Notes under the pieces: model-generated
The model's database searches: none
Told to the model about the DNA's origin: nothing
The model's input: only the letters and a program-made list of their open reading frames with translations
DNA from: Alphaproteobacteria bacterium
Lineage (GTDB): Bacteria > Pseudomonadota > Alphaproteobacteria > Rhodobacterales > Rhodobacteraceae
Assembly (NCBI GenBank): GCA_030428355.1
Contig: JAUIBL010000016.1
Location: 1-64,000, forward strand
DNA length: 64,000 nt
Reading direction: 5' to 3'
Translations under genes and position numbers: made by a program
Shown here: positions 24,965 through 33,776 of the stretch, one piece after another
How positions within the stretch are numbered: position 1 is the stretch's first letter
How the letters are laid out: each line of letters opens with the position of its first letter

Positions 24965-25879
24965 TCAACCGTGCGGCGTGAGGTTCGACCGTGCCGGGCC
25001 GCGTTTGACGCCCAGTTGGCGTTCCCGCCAGATGATGAGAACGCCTGCGGCGATGATGACGACCGACCCGATCAGTGTGTGGATCGTGGGGATTTCGTCG
25101 AAGATCGTGTAGCCGATCACAAGCGCGAAGAGGATCGAAGCATAGTCGAAGGGGGCCAGAACCGCAGCTTCGGCGTGGCGATAGGATGAGGTCAGAAGGA
25201 TCTGCGCCACGCCACCGATGAGGCCAGCGCCGATGAGTTGGCTTGCGGTGATGGCGTCGGGGATGACCCAGCCGAAGGGGATGGTGACAAGCGACAGGCA
25301 GGACGCGGTAACGGCAAAGTAGAACACCACCGATGACGTGGTTTCGTTCTGCACCAGCTTGCGGATATGGACATGGGCCAGTGCGCGGAGGGTTGCCGAG
25401 GCCAGCACCAGCGCCACACCCCAGCGCGCGGCGGTGCCCATCTCTTCGTTGCCGAGCTGTGGCAGCATGACAATCACCACGCCAACAAGGCCGATCACCA
25501 CTGCGGACATGCGCACAAGACGGATTTTCTCGCCCAGTAGCAGGGCGGCGAAGATCACGGTCAGGATGGGGGCGGCGTAGCCGAGGACGGTGACTTCGGG
25601 CAGCGGGAGCAGGCCGAGTGCTGCAAATCCGCAAGCCATCGCGCTGACCCCGAAAAGACCGCGCCAGAAATGGCCTGACGGATTGCGGGTGCGCAGACCA
25701 GTGGCGAGTTCACCGCGCATCACCAGCCAGAGCAAGATGACCGGGATCGCAAAAAAGGACCGGAAGAACACCGCTTGGCCCGGCGGCACCACATCGGAGC
25801 TTGCTTTGATGAGTGCCGCCATGATGACGAAGAGCAAGACAGCGCTGAGCTTCAGCACCATGCCGCGCAGCGGGGACAT
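24965..25879 (-). CDS. DMT-superfamily (EamA) transporter
   Basis: 304 residues with ten predicted membrane helices in two EamA repeats (e.g. LKLSAVLLFVIMAALIKASSD at the start, ARWGVALVLASATLRALAHVH opening the second half). The PGQAVFFRSFFAIPVILLWL segment near residue 32 is typical of this subgroup of Rhodobacterales carriers, which resemble S-adenosylmethionine and metabolite exporters; the substrate is unknown. The C-terminal tail is basic and short. It follows accD's promoter region on the same strand, head to tail with TauE further upstream, but the gaps suggest separate transcripts. Confidence 0.9.
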   Translation of the reverse strand: MSPLRGMVLKLSAVLLFVIMAALIKASSDVVPPGQAVFFRSFFAIPVILLWLVMRGELATGLRTRNPSGHFWRGLFGVSAMACGFAALGLLPLPEVTVLGYAAPILTVIFAALLLGEKIRLVRMSAVVIGLVGVVIVMLPQLGNEEMGTAARWGVALVLASATLRALAHVHIRKLVQNETTSSVVFYFAVTASCLSLVTIPFGWVIPDAITASQLIGAGLIGGVAQILLTSSYRHAEAAVLAPFDYASILFALVIGYTIFDEIPTIHTLIGSVVIIAAGVLIIWRERQLGVKRGPARSNLTPHG

Positions 25880-25948
25880 AGGTTCTCCGGTGTCAGGGTT
25901 TAAGCGCTAACCTGCCTGTGCCGGAACGGAACGTCAATGCGGTGCTGT

Positions 25949-26689
25949 TCAGCCGATCAGGACCTCGTAAAGCAGTTTGAACGAGACCACCGCCAGAGCG
26001 ACTTCGATCAGGATGAAGAACACCCGCTCGGGCAGGGCGCGGGAGATGCGCGATCCGCTCCATGCCCCGGCAAGCGCGCAAGGCGCGAGCAACAGGGCTT
26101 GTGCGGTGCTGTCCCAGGTGATCTGTCCTGCCAGTATGAACGGTGGGACCTTGATCAGGTTCACGATCGAGAAGAAAATCGCGGTAGTCCCAAGATAGAC
26201 CATCTTGTCTAGCTTTTGTGGCAGCACATAGGCTTGGTAGGGCGGTCCTCCGGCATGTGAGATATAGCTGGTCAGGCCTGCTATGGTGCCCCAGAACAGG
26301 CCGCGCGGGACATCTGCGGGCATCGGCGGCACCGGGGTTCTGGAAAAGCGGTTCCGGAGTGCGTTGGCGAGGTAGTAAAAGCCGATCCCGGCCACCAGAA
26401 GCTTGCCCGCGTCGCCGGGCACGTAGGACACCGCTGCAAATCCGATCAGGATACCGACAACCGCGCCGGGCAGGAGGTTCCTGAGGTTGCGCGTCGAAAA
26501 CGCTTTGCGGAACAGGTAGATCGCGTACATGTCGGCGACGATGTAGATCGGCAGCAGCAGGCCGGCCGCTTTCGCCGGGTCCATGAACAGGGACATCAGT
26601 GGCACGGCGAGGATGGCGATCATCGGCACGCCGCCTTTTGACAGCCCCATCAGGAAGGCGGCCAGCCCTGCAATGATCCAGAAATCCAA
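25949..26689 (-). CDS. TauE/SafE-family membrane permease
   Basis: 246 residues, with about eight membrane helices, in the TauE/SafE family (sulfite or sulfonate-derived anion exporters). Signature stretches are the first-repeat GLAAFLMGLSKGGVPMIAIL (residues ~8-27), with LSKGG conserved, and the second-repeat GLFWGTIAGLTSYISHAGGPPYQAYVLP near residue 135. Short intervening loops are normal. No sulfur-oxidation or taurine genes lie nearby, so the substrate is not indicated by context. It is a single gene between the DMT carrier and an operon of unrecognised proteins. Confidence 0.9.
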   Translation of the reverse strand: MDFWIIAGLAAFLMGLSKGGVPMIAILAVPLMSLFMDPAKAAGLLLPIYIVADMYAIYLFRKAFSTRNLRNLLPGAVVGILIGFAAVSYVPGDAGKLLVAGIGFYYLANALRNRFSRTPVPPMPADVPRGLFWGTIAGLTSYISHAGGPPYQAYVLPQKLDKMVYLGTTAIFFSIVNLIKVPPFILAGQITWDSTAQALLLAPCALAGAWSGSRISRALPERVFFILIEVALAVVSFKLLYEVLIG

Positions 26690-26807
26690 AACCTGCCTCG
26701 CATGTGTTCAGGTGCACAGATTGCATGTCGGGCAGATCGTGCCAAGCGGTGTGTCGGCACATGCCTTGCGGGGCTGGTTCGCGGGGGAATAATCCGACGG
26801 GGCGGGG

Positions 26808-27185
26808 TTACGCCGTTTCGCGGCAATGCCTGCGGAACGACCGTTTGAGCATGTCGAGTTCGGCCCGCAGCAAGGAAAGCTCGGCGCGGATGTCTTCGCC
26901 TGCGGCGTCACCGGCGATGATCGAGAAGCTTCCAAGCGCCTGGCCCAGTGTCGATTCCGAGATCATGAAAGTGTGTACGCCATCCGCCAGAAGATCCGTG
27001 GGCACCGGCACCTTCAGCAGCCACGAGCCCGGATCGGGCAAGGGGTCAAGCGACAGGTTCGGGATGGGTTTGTCATGGACACGGACGTCGATCCGGGGTG
27101 TGGGGCTGTCATCGGCATCCCCGGCGATCACACCTTCCCAGACACCTTCGAAAAAGCGGGCTTTCGACATGGAATACGCGGTCAT
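26808..27185 (-). CDS. Hypothetical protein with C-terminal coiled coil (125 aa)
   Basis: 125 residues, unrecognised. The first ~85 residues are probably beta-rich (FFEGVWEGVIAGDADDSPTP, SWLLKVPVPTDLLADGVHTFMISES). The last ~35 form an amphipathic, probably coiled-coil helix (IRAELSLLRAELDMLKRSFRRHC). No signal peptide or membrane segment is seen. The start lies 10 bases after the stop of the DUF6478-like gene, so the two are one operon. The layout, a beta domain followed by a helix, suggests a protein that oligomerises or docks to a partner; nothing more can be said from sequence. Confidence 0.75.
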   Translation of the reverse strand: MTAYSMSKARFFEGVWEGVIAGDADDSPTPRIDVRVHDKPIPNLSLDPLPDPGSWLLKVPVPTDLLADGVHTFMISESTLGQALGSFSIIAGDAAGEDIRAELSLLRAELDMLKRSFRRHCRETA

Positions 27186-27195
27186 GATCGGATCC

Positions 27196-27969
27196 TCACA
27201 TATCGGCTCGGGGGCGACGGCTGAAGAACAGGTCGCGCAGGATGACCTGGCTCATTTCGGGGTTTTCGAAGATGAGGTCGATCCAGATTTTCTCGATCCG
27301 TTTTTCGTTCAGCTTGGTATAGGCAAGATCAAATTCGACGGCGAGCTGACGGTCGTTCAGCGGCAGTTCGCGAACGATCTGTTCGGTGTTCGGCCCGTGC
27401 TGGATGTTCAGACGGGCGAAGATTTCCAGCGGGCGTTCCAGTTCCACAATCAGATCGCAGCGGACCAGGTGCTTGCGTTTGAGATCGACGGTGGCCTGCT
27501 GTGGCAGGTCGATCACCAGCGACAGATAAGAGCCGTCAAATCGGAACACGTCGAGACGCAGGCCGTAGGCGGCCAGATCATCGGCGCTGGTGTTGCGCAA
27601 CTGGCGCAGGGTCAGTTCGGATTGGGCGCAGTCGTGAAACAGCGTCACCTCGCGCCCGAGCATCGACTTTGACTCGATCGATGAGATGCCCTGAACCGGG
27701 AGAGGACCACACCAGATTTCCGGACGCCATGACCAATCCGCGTCATAGGGGATCGGCACAGCCTGATTGCCGAGGACCGGCAACGCCAGACGGTTGTCGG
27801 CGATGTGCAGCAATTCATCCAGAAAGTACTTCAGACGCCGTGCGGACGCGCGATTGCGCCGCAAGTCGCGCAGATCCATCTCGCGCGCTGTTTCGGCCCA
27901 TCGGCGGAACCGCCTGAGGGCCGATTGCTCGATCACGCGATCAAGCAGACCGGGTTTCATTTCCGTCAT
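27196..27969 (-). CDS. DUF6478-like conserved hypothetical protein (257 aa)
   Basis: 257 residues. I believe it belongs to DUF6478, a family I know only from Rhodobacterales; the function is unknown. A basic N-terminus (RRFRRWAETAREMDLRDLRRNRASARRLK) leads into a body with WSWRPEIWCGPLPVQGISS near residue 80 and a beta-rich half (GSYLSLVIDLPQQATVDLKRKHLVRC). The C-terminus EKIWIDLIFENPEMSQVILRDLFFSRRPRADM is basic at its end. It is soluble with no signal peptide. It is followed after 10 bases by the 125-residue coiled-coil gene and preceded by the lipoprotein gene, 62 bases away. Confidence 0.75.
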   Translation of the reverse strand: MTEMKPGLLDRVIEQSALRRFRRWAETAREMDLRDLRRNRASARRLKYFLDELLHIADNRLALPVLGNQAVPIPYDADWSWRPEIWCGPLPVQGISSIESKSMLGREVTLFHDCAQSELTLRQLRNTSADDLAAYGLRLDVFRFDGSYLSLVIDLPQQATVDLKRKHLVRCDLIVELERPLEIFARLNIQHGPNTEQIVRELPLNDRQLAVEFDLAYTKLNEKRIEKIWIDLIFENPEMSQVILRDLFFSRRPRADM

Positions 27970-28031
27970 GAGCTGCTCGCCCTTGATGATGCCTTTTGTC
28001 CGTCACTGTTCCGTTCCGGTTGCCGGACATA

Positions 28032-28721
28032 TTACAGATCGTTGCTTGCAAATAAACGGCCAAGTCGCAGTGCAAGTGGATCTGCTGTCGATTGCGGCTG
28101 TTCTGCACGCGCCGAGGCGTCCAGTCTGGCATTAGCGCGAATTGCTGAAGAAACCGTGTTCGCAAATGCGGCCCCTTGCGCGCCGAGCAGTGGGCTGTCT
28201 GTCGGTGCATAAAGCGTGACGCCGATCAGATGGGGGCCAAGGACAAACGCCCCGCGCCAGTGTTTTGGATCGCTTCCGGCAAAGGCCGTCTCGCCACCGG
28301 TCGCCATCTGGCCAAGATCAAGCGCGCTGAGTGCGCGGTCCTGCAGGAGTGTGGTTCCGAGAGCTTCGGCCAGGTCTTCCGGGCTGGGGGCCGGGCCGGA
28401 TGCGGGGCTGACGGTAACGGTCATCAGCGCCGGTTCGACGATGGGGCCGGACTGACCGTCCGAGATGATGTGGCAACTGGCGAGTGCGGCAAATCCCGAG
28501 TTTGCCGTACTGCGCATGGTCGCGGTGTCGATGCAGTACCCATCCGGTCCGGTTACGGTGATCGCGTTTCCCGCAAGTCGGGCCGAGGCGAGCAGGACCG
28601 GATCGGACGACTCGGCAGATGGAAACAGGGACATGCGCCCCAATCCACCGGTCTCGGTGCATCCGGCAAGGTATGCCGCGCCCAGCAGCGCGGCATAGAA
28701 GGTGTGACGTGGCCGGATCAA
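28032..28721 (-). CDS. Lipoprotein of unknown function, TTG start coupled to ilvD
   Basis: 229 residues from a TTG whose last two bases are the first two of the ilvD TGA (TTGA overlap). A longer reading would run far into ilvD. The TTG gives a proper lipoprotein signal, [21 protein letters not shown], with lipobox LAGC. The mature part is an alpha/beta protein with [32 protein letters not shown] (short core only) and a second Cys in [11 protein letters not shown], suggesting a disulfide. I do not recognise the family. It is probably anchored at the periplasmic face of a membrane. Confidence 0.78.
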   Translation of the reverse strand: MIRPRHTFYAALLGAAYLAGCTETGGLGRMSLFPSAESSDPVLLASARLAGNAITVTGPDGYCIDTATMRSTANSGFAALASCHIISDGQSGPIVEPALMTVTVSPASGPAPSPEDLAEALGTTLLQDRALSALDLGQMATGGETAFAGSDPKHWRGAFVLGPHLIGVTLYAPTDSPLLGAQGAAFANTVSSAIRANARLDASARAEQPQSTADPLALRLGRLFASNDL

Positions 28722-30481
28722 AGATCGGAATACACGTGTTTCTCGCCTTCGGCACCCGGATGGGTGACCGCGCCCTTGTAGGTCGGACCGACGAGTTTGG
28801 CGAATTTCCAGATCGCACCCGAGGTGTAGATCGTTTCGCGCGGGCCTGCCCATTCGGCTTTGCGCTGGGCCAGCTCCTCGTCCGACAGATCGACCGTCAG
28901 CGCGCCGTTCACGGCGTCGATGGTGATCATGTCGCCATTCTTGAGCAGCGCGATCGGGCCGCCCTGAGCCGCTTCGGGGCCAACGTGTCCGACGCAGAAC
29001 CCACGGGTCGCACCGGAGAAACGACCGTCGGTGATGAGGGCAACCTTCTTGCCCATGCCCTGACCGGACAGAGCCGCTGTTGTCGACAGCATTTCGCGCA
29101 TGCCGGGGCCGCCTGCGGGGCCTTCGTTGCGGATGACGATGACTTCGCCTTCCTTGTATTCGCGTGCCTTCACGGCGGCGAACGCCTCTTCCTCACATTC
29201 GAACACGCGCGCTGGGCCGGTGAAGACCTGATCTTCGGCCTTGATGCCCGCCACTTTCACGATGGCGCCTTCGGGGGCGAGATTGCCCTTGAGGCCGACC
29301 ACGCCGCCGGTCTTGGTGATCGGGTTCGAGATCGGGTAGATCACCTTGCCATCCGCTTCGCGTTCGATGCGGTCCAGCTCTTCGCCGATGGTGCGGGTGG
29401 AGGCGGTGATGCAGTCTTCGTGGATCAGGCCTGCCTTGCGGAGTTCCTTCATCACGACAGGGATACCACCTGCGTCGTAAAGATCCTTCGCCACGTAGGT
29501 GCCACCCGGCTTGAGGTCGACGAAATAGGGCGTGTCCTTGAAGATCTCGCAGACATCGTCGAGGAAGAATTCGATCCCGGCTTCATGTGCGATGGCGGGC
29601 AGGTGCAGACCTGCATTGGTGGAGCCGCCGGTGCAGGCAACGACGCGCGCTGCGTTTTCAAGCGCCTTGCGGGTGACGATGTCGCGGGCTTTGATGTTCT
29701 GCTCGATGAGATCCATCACCGCGCGGCCCGATGCCTCGCCATAGGCATCGCGGGATTCGTAGGGTGCGGGCATGCCGGATGAGTTGAAGAGCGCGAGGCC
29801 GATGGCTTCGGACACGCAGGCCATGGTGTTGGCGGTGAACTGGCCGCCGCAGGCCCCCGCCGACGGGCAGGCCACGCGTTCCAGCATGTCGAGCGCCTTG
29901 TCCGACATCTCGTTGTTCTGGTGACGGCCCACCGCTTCGAACATGTCCTGCACTGTCAGATCGCGCGACCGGAAATCCTCGGGGATTTCGTCGACCTGTG
30001 GGGCGCGGCCCGGAAGGATTGACCCGCCATAGATGAAGACGGACGGCACGTTGAGACGAACCATGGCCATCATCATGCCGGGCAGGGATTTGTCACATCC
30101 GGCAAGACCGACAACCGCGTCATAGGAATGGCCGCGCATGGTCAGCTCGACAGTGTCGGCGATGGCTTCGCGCGAGGCGAGCGACGAGCGCATGCCTTCA
30201 TGGCCCATTGCGATGCCGTCGGTCACGGTAATGGTGGTGAATTCGCGCGGGGTGCCGAAGGCTTGCTTGACGCCCATCTTCACGGCTTGTGCCTGACGGT
30301 TTAGCGCAATGTTGCAGGGGGCGGCTTCGTTCCAGCAGGTGGCAACGCCGACGAGAGGCTGATGGATTTCTTCCTCGGTCATGCCCATCGCATAGTAATA
30401 GGAGCGATGCGGTGCGCGCTCGGGGCCTTCGGTGACGTGACGGCTGGGCAGTTTCGACTTGTCGAATGGACGCTTGAGCAT
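28718..30481 (-). CDS. ilvD: Dihydroxy-acid dehydratase
   Basis: 587 residues from the ATG after GGGAGGAG; a longer in-frame reading lacks support. It dehydrates 2,3-dihydroxy acids to 2-oxo acids in isoleucine, valine and pantothenate synthesis, with an iron-sulfur cluster. Cluster and active-site motifs: [13 protein letters not shown] near residue 45 (first Cys), [16 protein letters not shown] (second Cys) and [17 protein letters not shown] (third Cys). The C-terminal [17 protein letters not shown] and [19 protein letters not shown] are conserved. The downstream lipoprotein gene overlaps the stop, so ilvD heads an odd operon of unrecognised genes. Confidence 0.96.
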   Translation of the reverse strand: MLKRPFDKSKLPSRHVTEGPERAPHRSYYYAMGMTEEEIHQPLVGVATCWNEAAPCNIALNRQAQAVKMGVKQAFGTPREFTTITVTDGIAMGHEGMRSSLASREAIADTVELTMRGHSYDAVVGLAGCDKSLPGMMMAMVRLNVPSVFIYGGSILPGRAPQVDEIPEDFRSRDLTVQDMFEAVGRHQNNEMSDKALDMLERVACPSAGACGGQFTANTMACVSEAIGLALFNSSGMPAPYESRDAYGEASGRAVMDLIEQNIKARDIVTRKALENAARVVACTGGSTNAGLHLPAIAHEAGIEFFLDDVCEIFKDTPYFVDLKPGGTYVAKDLYDAGGIPVVMKELRKAGLIHEDCITASTRTIGEELDRIEREADGKVIYPISNPITKTGGVVGLKGNLAPEGAIVKVAGIKAEDQVFTGPARVFECEEEAFAAVKAREYKEGEVIVIRNEGPAGGPGMREMLSTTAALSGQGMGKKVALITDGRFSGATRGFCVGHVGPEAAQGGPIALLKNGDMITIDAVNGALTVDLSDEELAQRKAEWAGPRETIYTSGAIWKFAKLVGPTYKGAVTHPGAEGEKHVYSDL

Positions 30482-30558
30482 GACGCTCCTCCCTGAATTC
30501 GTTGCTTGCTCCGGAATAGCGAACCGGGCAGGGCGGCACAAGGGATTGGGCGGCGGGG

Positions 30559-30636
30559 AGCCATTTCGAAATGGCTTTGGGGAAGCGCTTTGAGCGCGGT
30601 TTCGAAACTGCTTGTCCGCCGCCTTTCGAAAGGCGG
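30559..30636. repeat. Cluster of TTTCGAAA palindromes between ilvD and the puuB-like gene
   Basis: AGCCATTTCGAAATGGCT at 30559-30576 is an 18-bp perfect palindrome. GCGGTTTCGAAACTGC lies at about 30597-30612. CCGCCTTTCGAAAGGCGG at 30619-30636 is another 18-bp perfect palindrome that ends just before the stop of the puuB-like gene and could terminate it. All three share a TTTCGAAA core. Confidence 0.7.
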
Positions 30637-30638
30637 GT

Positions 30639-31961
30639 CTAGCGGTCGAACAGGGTTGCCGCTGCGTAGGCCGGGGCGAGGATGAGCCGCCGCAGAGACC
30701 CGAGTGGAAATCGCGCCGGGGGTTTGGACAGGAACGCAGGGAAGGGGCCAGTGGGGGTGTGTCCCATCATCGTTTCGGCCAGTCGCGCACCAAGGTAACT
30801 TCCCATGGCCACGCCATTGCCGTGATACCCCATCGCGGCATAAAGGCCGGGCTCGTCAGGGACGGGGCCTGCGAAGGGTGTCAAAGAGCGCATGAGGCAG
30901 ACCAGCCCGGACCATTCATGAGTGATCTCGACATCCCGCCATTCCGGGAAGAGCGTGCGGAAATCTGCGCGGATCTTGCGCGACAGGGCTGCCTCGGCCC
31001 GTGGCGTCGCGCGCAACCCGCCGCGCATGCCGAAGAGGAAACGCCCGTCTGGCATCAGGCGGAAATAATGCAGCAGGATGCGGCTGTCATAGCACATCTG
31101 AAGGCTTGTCCAGCCCTGACGGACTTGCTCGCTTCGGGTGATCGGTCGGGTGACGATGATCGAGGATTGCACCGGAAGGTAGCGGGCGCGGAGCCAATCG
31201 GGCACGTCTTCGGCGGAATAGCCGTTCGTGGCGAGGATCACCTTGTCGGCGCTGATGGTTCCGCCGGGTGTGGTGATGCGCCACGAAGCCCCGCTGCGGG
31301 TGATCGCCTGAGCCGGGGTCTGGCCATAAAGGCGCACACCTTTTGATCGCACGACGCGGGCCAGACCGGCATGATACCTGGCGGGGTTCAGGGCAAAGCC
31401 GATGGGCAGGGTGACGCCGCCATGAAACGCGCCACCGAGGCCGCGCTGGCGGAGGTGTTCCTTGGGGATGATCTCGGGTGTCACGCCGTAGGTTGCGGCG
31501 GTTTGATCGGCGCCGTTCTCGATGTCGCGCATGGCCCCGGGCGTATGGGCAAGCAGCGTTTCACCGTCGGAATGGCGGTCCACGTCGATCTGGTGCTCCG
31601 CAAGCAGGGCATCCACATGATCGACCGCCGCGCGCTCGGCCCTGTGCCATGCGTTTCGCTGGTCATTGCCAAAACGCTGTGCGAGCAGCCTACTGCCGAG
31701 TTTCGAGCCACCCAGACAGCAGAATCCGCCGTTGCGCCCGGATGCGCCCCAACCGGGCTGTTCGGCGTCGATGACGGTTGTTTCCACCCCGGCCTTTGCA
31801 AGCACGAGCGCCGCGTTCAGGCCGGTGAAGCCCCCGCCAATGATGGCGACCTCGGTTCTGTGGTCGTCCTCAAGCTGCGGCTGGTCTTCGGGTGGCGCGG
31901 TGTCGCGCCACCAGCAGGACTGCGGTGTTCTGTAGGCCGCGTCCTCGTAGATGCGCCTCAT
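30639..31961 (-). CDS. puuB: FAD-dependent amine oxidase, gamma-glutamylputrescine oxidase-like
   Basis: 440 residues of the DAO/glycine oxidase superfamily, resembling PuuB/OrdL. The FAD fold opens at [20 protein letters not shown] (residues ~40-59), with the second motif [19 protein letters not shown] near residue 72. The N-terminal [10 protein letters not shown] is typical of OrdL. The C-terminal [20 protein letters not shown] closes the FAD site. In E. coli PuuB oxidises gamma-glutamylputrescine. Four bases of overlap with potI and the whole polyamine cluster upstream support a polyamine role; the exact amine is not shown. puuA, puuC and puuD are not in the window. Confidence 0.85.
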   Translation of the reverse strand: MRRIYEDAAYRTPQSCWWRDTAPPEDQPQLEDDHRTEVAIIGGGFTGLNAALVLAKAGVETTVIDAEQPGWGASGRNGGFCCLGGSKLGSRLLAQRFGNDQRNAWHRAERAAVDHVDALLAEHQIDVDRHSDGETLLAHTPGAMRDIENGADQTAATYGVTPEIIPKEHLRQRGLGGAFHGGVTLPIGFALNPARYHAGLARVVRSKGVRLYGQTPAQAITRSGASWRITTPGGTISADKVILATNGYSAEDVPDWLRARYLPVQSSIIVTRPITRSEQVRQGWTSLQMCYDSRILLHYFRLMPDGRFLFGMRGGLRATPRAEAALSRKIRADFRTLFPEWRDVEITHEWSGLVCLMRSLTPFAGPVPDEPGLYAAMGYHGNGVAMGSYLGARLAETMMGHTPTGPFPAFLSKPPARFPLGSLRRLILAPAYAAATLFDR

Positions 31962-32776
31962 GCAGGGCGTTCGGCCATACGTTCGTCGCGGGCCTGCCGC
32001 ACCGCCGCCTGTTTGGTGATCAGCGAGGCCATGATCACGCCGATTGTCACGATGGCGATCATGATCGTCGAGAGCGCGTTGATCTCGGGACTGACGCCCA
32101 AGCGCACGGCCGAGAAGATCTTGATCGGCAGGGTGGTGGCCGACGGGCCGGTGGTGAAGCTTGCAATCACGAGGTCGTCGAGCGACAGGGTGAAGGCCAA
32201 GAGCCAGCCGGAGATCACGGCAGGTGCGATGATTGGCAGCGTCACCAAGCGGAACGCCTCGAACGGAGAACAGCCGAGATCGAGAGCCGCTTCCTCGAGC
32301 GATTTGTCAAAGGTGACAAGGCGCGACGACACCACCACCGACACGTAGCACATCGAGAATGTGGTATGCGCCAGAACGATGGTCAGAACGCCGCGGTCCA
32401 GCCCGATGCCGATGAAGAGCAGCAGGAGCGACAGGCCGGTGATGACTTCGGGCATCACGAGAGGTGCGTAGATCATGCCGGAAAACAACGTGCGCCCGCT
32501 GAACCGGCCCGCGCGGACCAGAACATAGGCGGCCATCGTGCCGAGGACCGTCGCGATGGTCGAACTCATCACCGCGACCTTGATCGTGACCCAGGCTGCG
32601 TTGAGGAATTCCTCGTTTCGGACCAGTTCCCCGTACCACTGGGTCGAGAACCCGGCCCAGACCGTCACCAGTTTGGAGGCGTTGAAGCTGTAGATCACGA
32701 GGATGATCATCGGGATGTAAAGGAATGCAAAGCCCAGCGTGAGCGCGGTGGCGTTGAACCAGGAAAACCGTCTCAT
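31958..32776 (-). CDS. potI: Putrescine/spermidine ABC transporter permease PotI
   Basis: 272 residues, six membrane helices. The second inner-membrane subunit of a PotFGHI/PotABCD-type importer. It starts FSWFNATALTLGFAFLYIPMIILVIYSFNASK, carries the EAA loop that contacts the ATPase (LEEAALDLGCSPFEAFRLVTLPII near residue 170) and ends in a basic tail. It overlaps the puuB-like gene by four bases. 106 bases separate it from potH, and these contain a stable hairpin at 32819-32837, which could tune its expression relative to potH. Confidence 0.92.
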   Translation of the reverse strand: MRRFSWFNATALTLGFAFLYIPMIILVIYSFNASKLVTVWAGFSTQWYGELVRNEEFLNAAWVTIKVAVMSSTIATVLGTMAAYVLVRAGRFSGRTLFSGMIYAPLVMPEVITGLSLLLLFIGIGLDRGVLTIVLAHTTFSMCYVSVVVSSRLVTFDKSLEEAALDLGCSPFEAFRLVTLPIIAPAVISGWLLAFTLSLDDLVIASFTTGPSATTLPIKIFSAVRLGVSPEINALSTIMIAIVTIGVIMASLITKQAAVRQARDERMAERPA

Positions 32777-32818
32777 GCCGCGTGCCCTTCGGTTTCGTCC
32801 GCCTGCGCGGCCGACAGG

Positions 32819-32837
32819 CTGGGGGTTTCACCCCCAG
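32819..32837 (-). repeat. Hairpin inside the pot operon, between potH and potI
   Basis: CTGGGGGT-TTC-ACCCCCAG, an 8-bp stem with a 3-base loop, flanked on the minus strand by CTTCATCTTGCC and AAATAAACTCTGGG. I recall similar hairpins in many Rhodobacterales intergenic regions but cannot check this. It lies 42 bases before the potI start and has no T tract, so mRNA processing or attenuation is more likely than termination. Confidence 0.6.
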
Positions 32838-32882
32838 ACCCCCAGAGTTTATTTGGCAAGATGAAGGGAGTAGGCAAGCGCA

Positions 32883-33773
32883 TCATCCTTCGGCCTCGCG
32901 CTGTTTCTGTTCGTTGCGCTGGAAGAGGATGATCGGGATCACGAGGATCAAGAGCAGGATCACCGCCACCGCCGAAGCCACGGGCCAGTCGCGGTTGGAG
33001 AAGAATTCTTCCCACAGAACCTTGCCGATCATCAGCGTTCCCGATCCGCCCAGAAGCGACGGGATCACGAATTCCCCGATGGTGGGGATGAAGACAAGGA
33101 AACAACCGGCAATGATGCCGTTCTTCGACAGCGGGATCGTGACCAGCCAAAAGGCGCTGAGACGCGAGCAGCCGAGGTCTTCGGCGGCTTCGAGCAGGCT
33201 GTCATCCATGCGTTCCAGCGCCGAATAGATCGGCAGGATCATGAAGGGCAGGTAGGTGTAGACGATGCCGATATAGACGGCTGTGTTGGTGTTGAGGATC
33301 GTCAATGGTTCGTTGATCACACCGAGCCAGAGCAGGAACTGGTTGAGAAGACCCTCGTTCGAAAGGATTCCCATCCATGCGTAGACGCGGATCAGGAAAC
33401 TGGTCCAGAAGGGCAGGATCACCAGCATGAGCAGGGTCGGGCGCCATTCCGGGGCTGCGCGGGCCATCGCGTAGGCGATGGGATAGCCGACAATCAGCGT
33501 CATCACTGTCGAGGTGAGCGCGATCTGAAGCGAGCTGAGATAGGCTTTCCAGTAGAGATCGTCGGTGGTCAGAAACCAGAAATTCTCGAAATCCAGTTCG
33601 GCAAAGAAGCTGGTGAGACCTTCCCACCCCTGCGACAGATCAAGCTGGGGGAAATAGGGGGGGCGGGCCAGCGCGACGTCCGAGAGCGAGATTTTCAGGA
33701 CGATCACGAAGGGGATCAGGAAGAGCGCGATCAGCCAGAGATAGGGCACCGCGATGAGGACGAAGCGGCGCAT
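32883..33773 (-). CDS. potH: Putrescine/spermidine ABC transporter permease PotH
   Basis: 296 residues, six membrane helices (first helix FVLIAVPYLWLIALFLIPFVIVL near the N-terminus). It carries the permease EAA motif in LLEAAEDLGCSRLSAFWLVTIPLS near residue 205. PotH-like feature: a large periplasmic loop after helix one (residues ~32-75, FPQLDLSQGWEGLTSFFAELDFENFW). It pairs with PotI and PotG. The gene starts three bases after the potG stop. Confidence 0.92.
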   Translation of the reverse strand: MRRFVLIAVPYLWLIALFLIPFVIVLKISLSDVALARPPYFPQLDLSQGWEGLTSFFAELDFENFWFLTTDDLYWKAYLSSLQIALTSTVMTLIVGYPIAYAMARAAPEWRPTLLMLVILPFWTSFLIRVYAWMGILSNEGLLNQFLLWLGVINEPLTILNTNTAVYIGIVYTYLPFMILPIYSALERMDDSLLEAAEDLGCSRLSAFWLVTIPLSKNGIIAGCFLVFIPTIGEFVIPSLLGGSGTLMIGKVLWEEFFSNRDWPVASAVAVILLLILVIPIILFQRNEQKQREAEG

Positions 33774-33776
33774 CCC

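Noticed and set aside
26690-26807. A sigma-54 promoter (TGGCAC...TGC) before the 125-aa gene region
   Set aside because: The GG and GC elements are two bases too close for a -24/-12 promoter.
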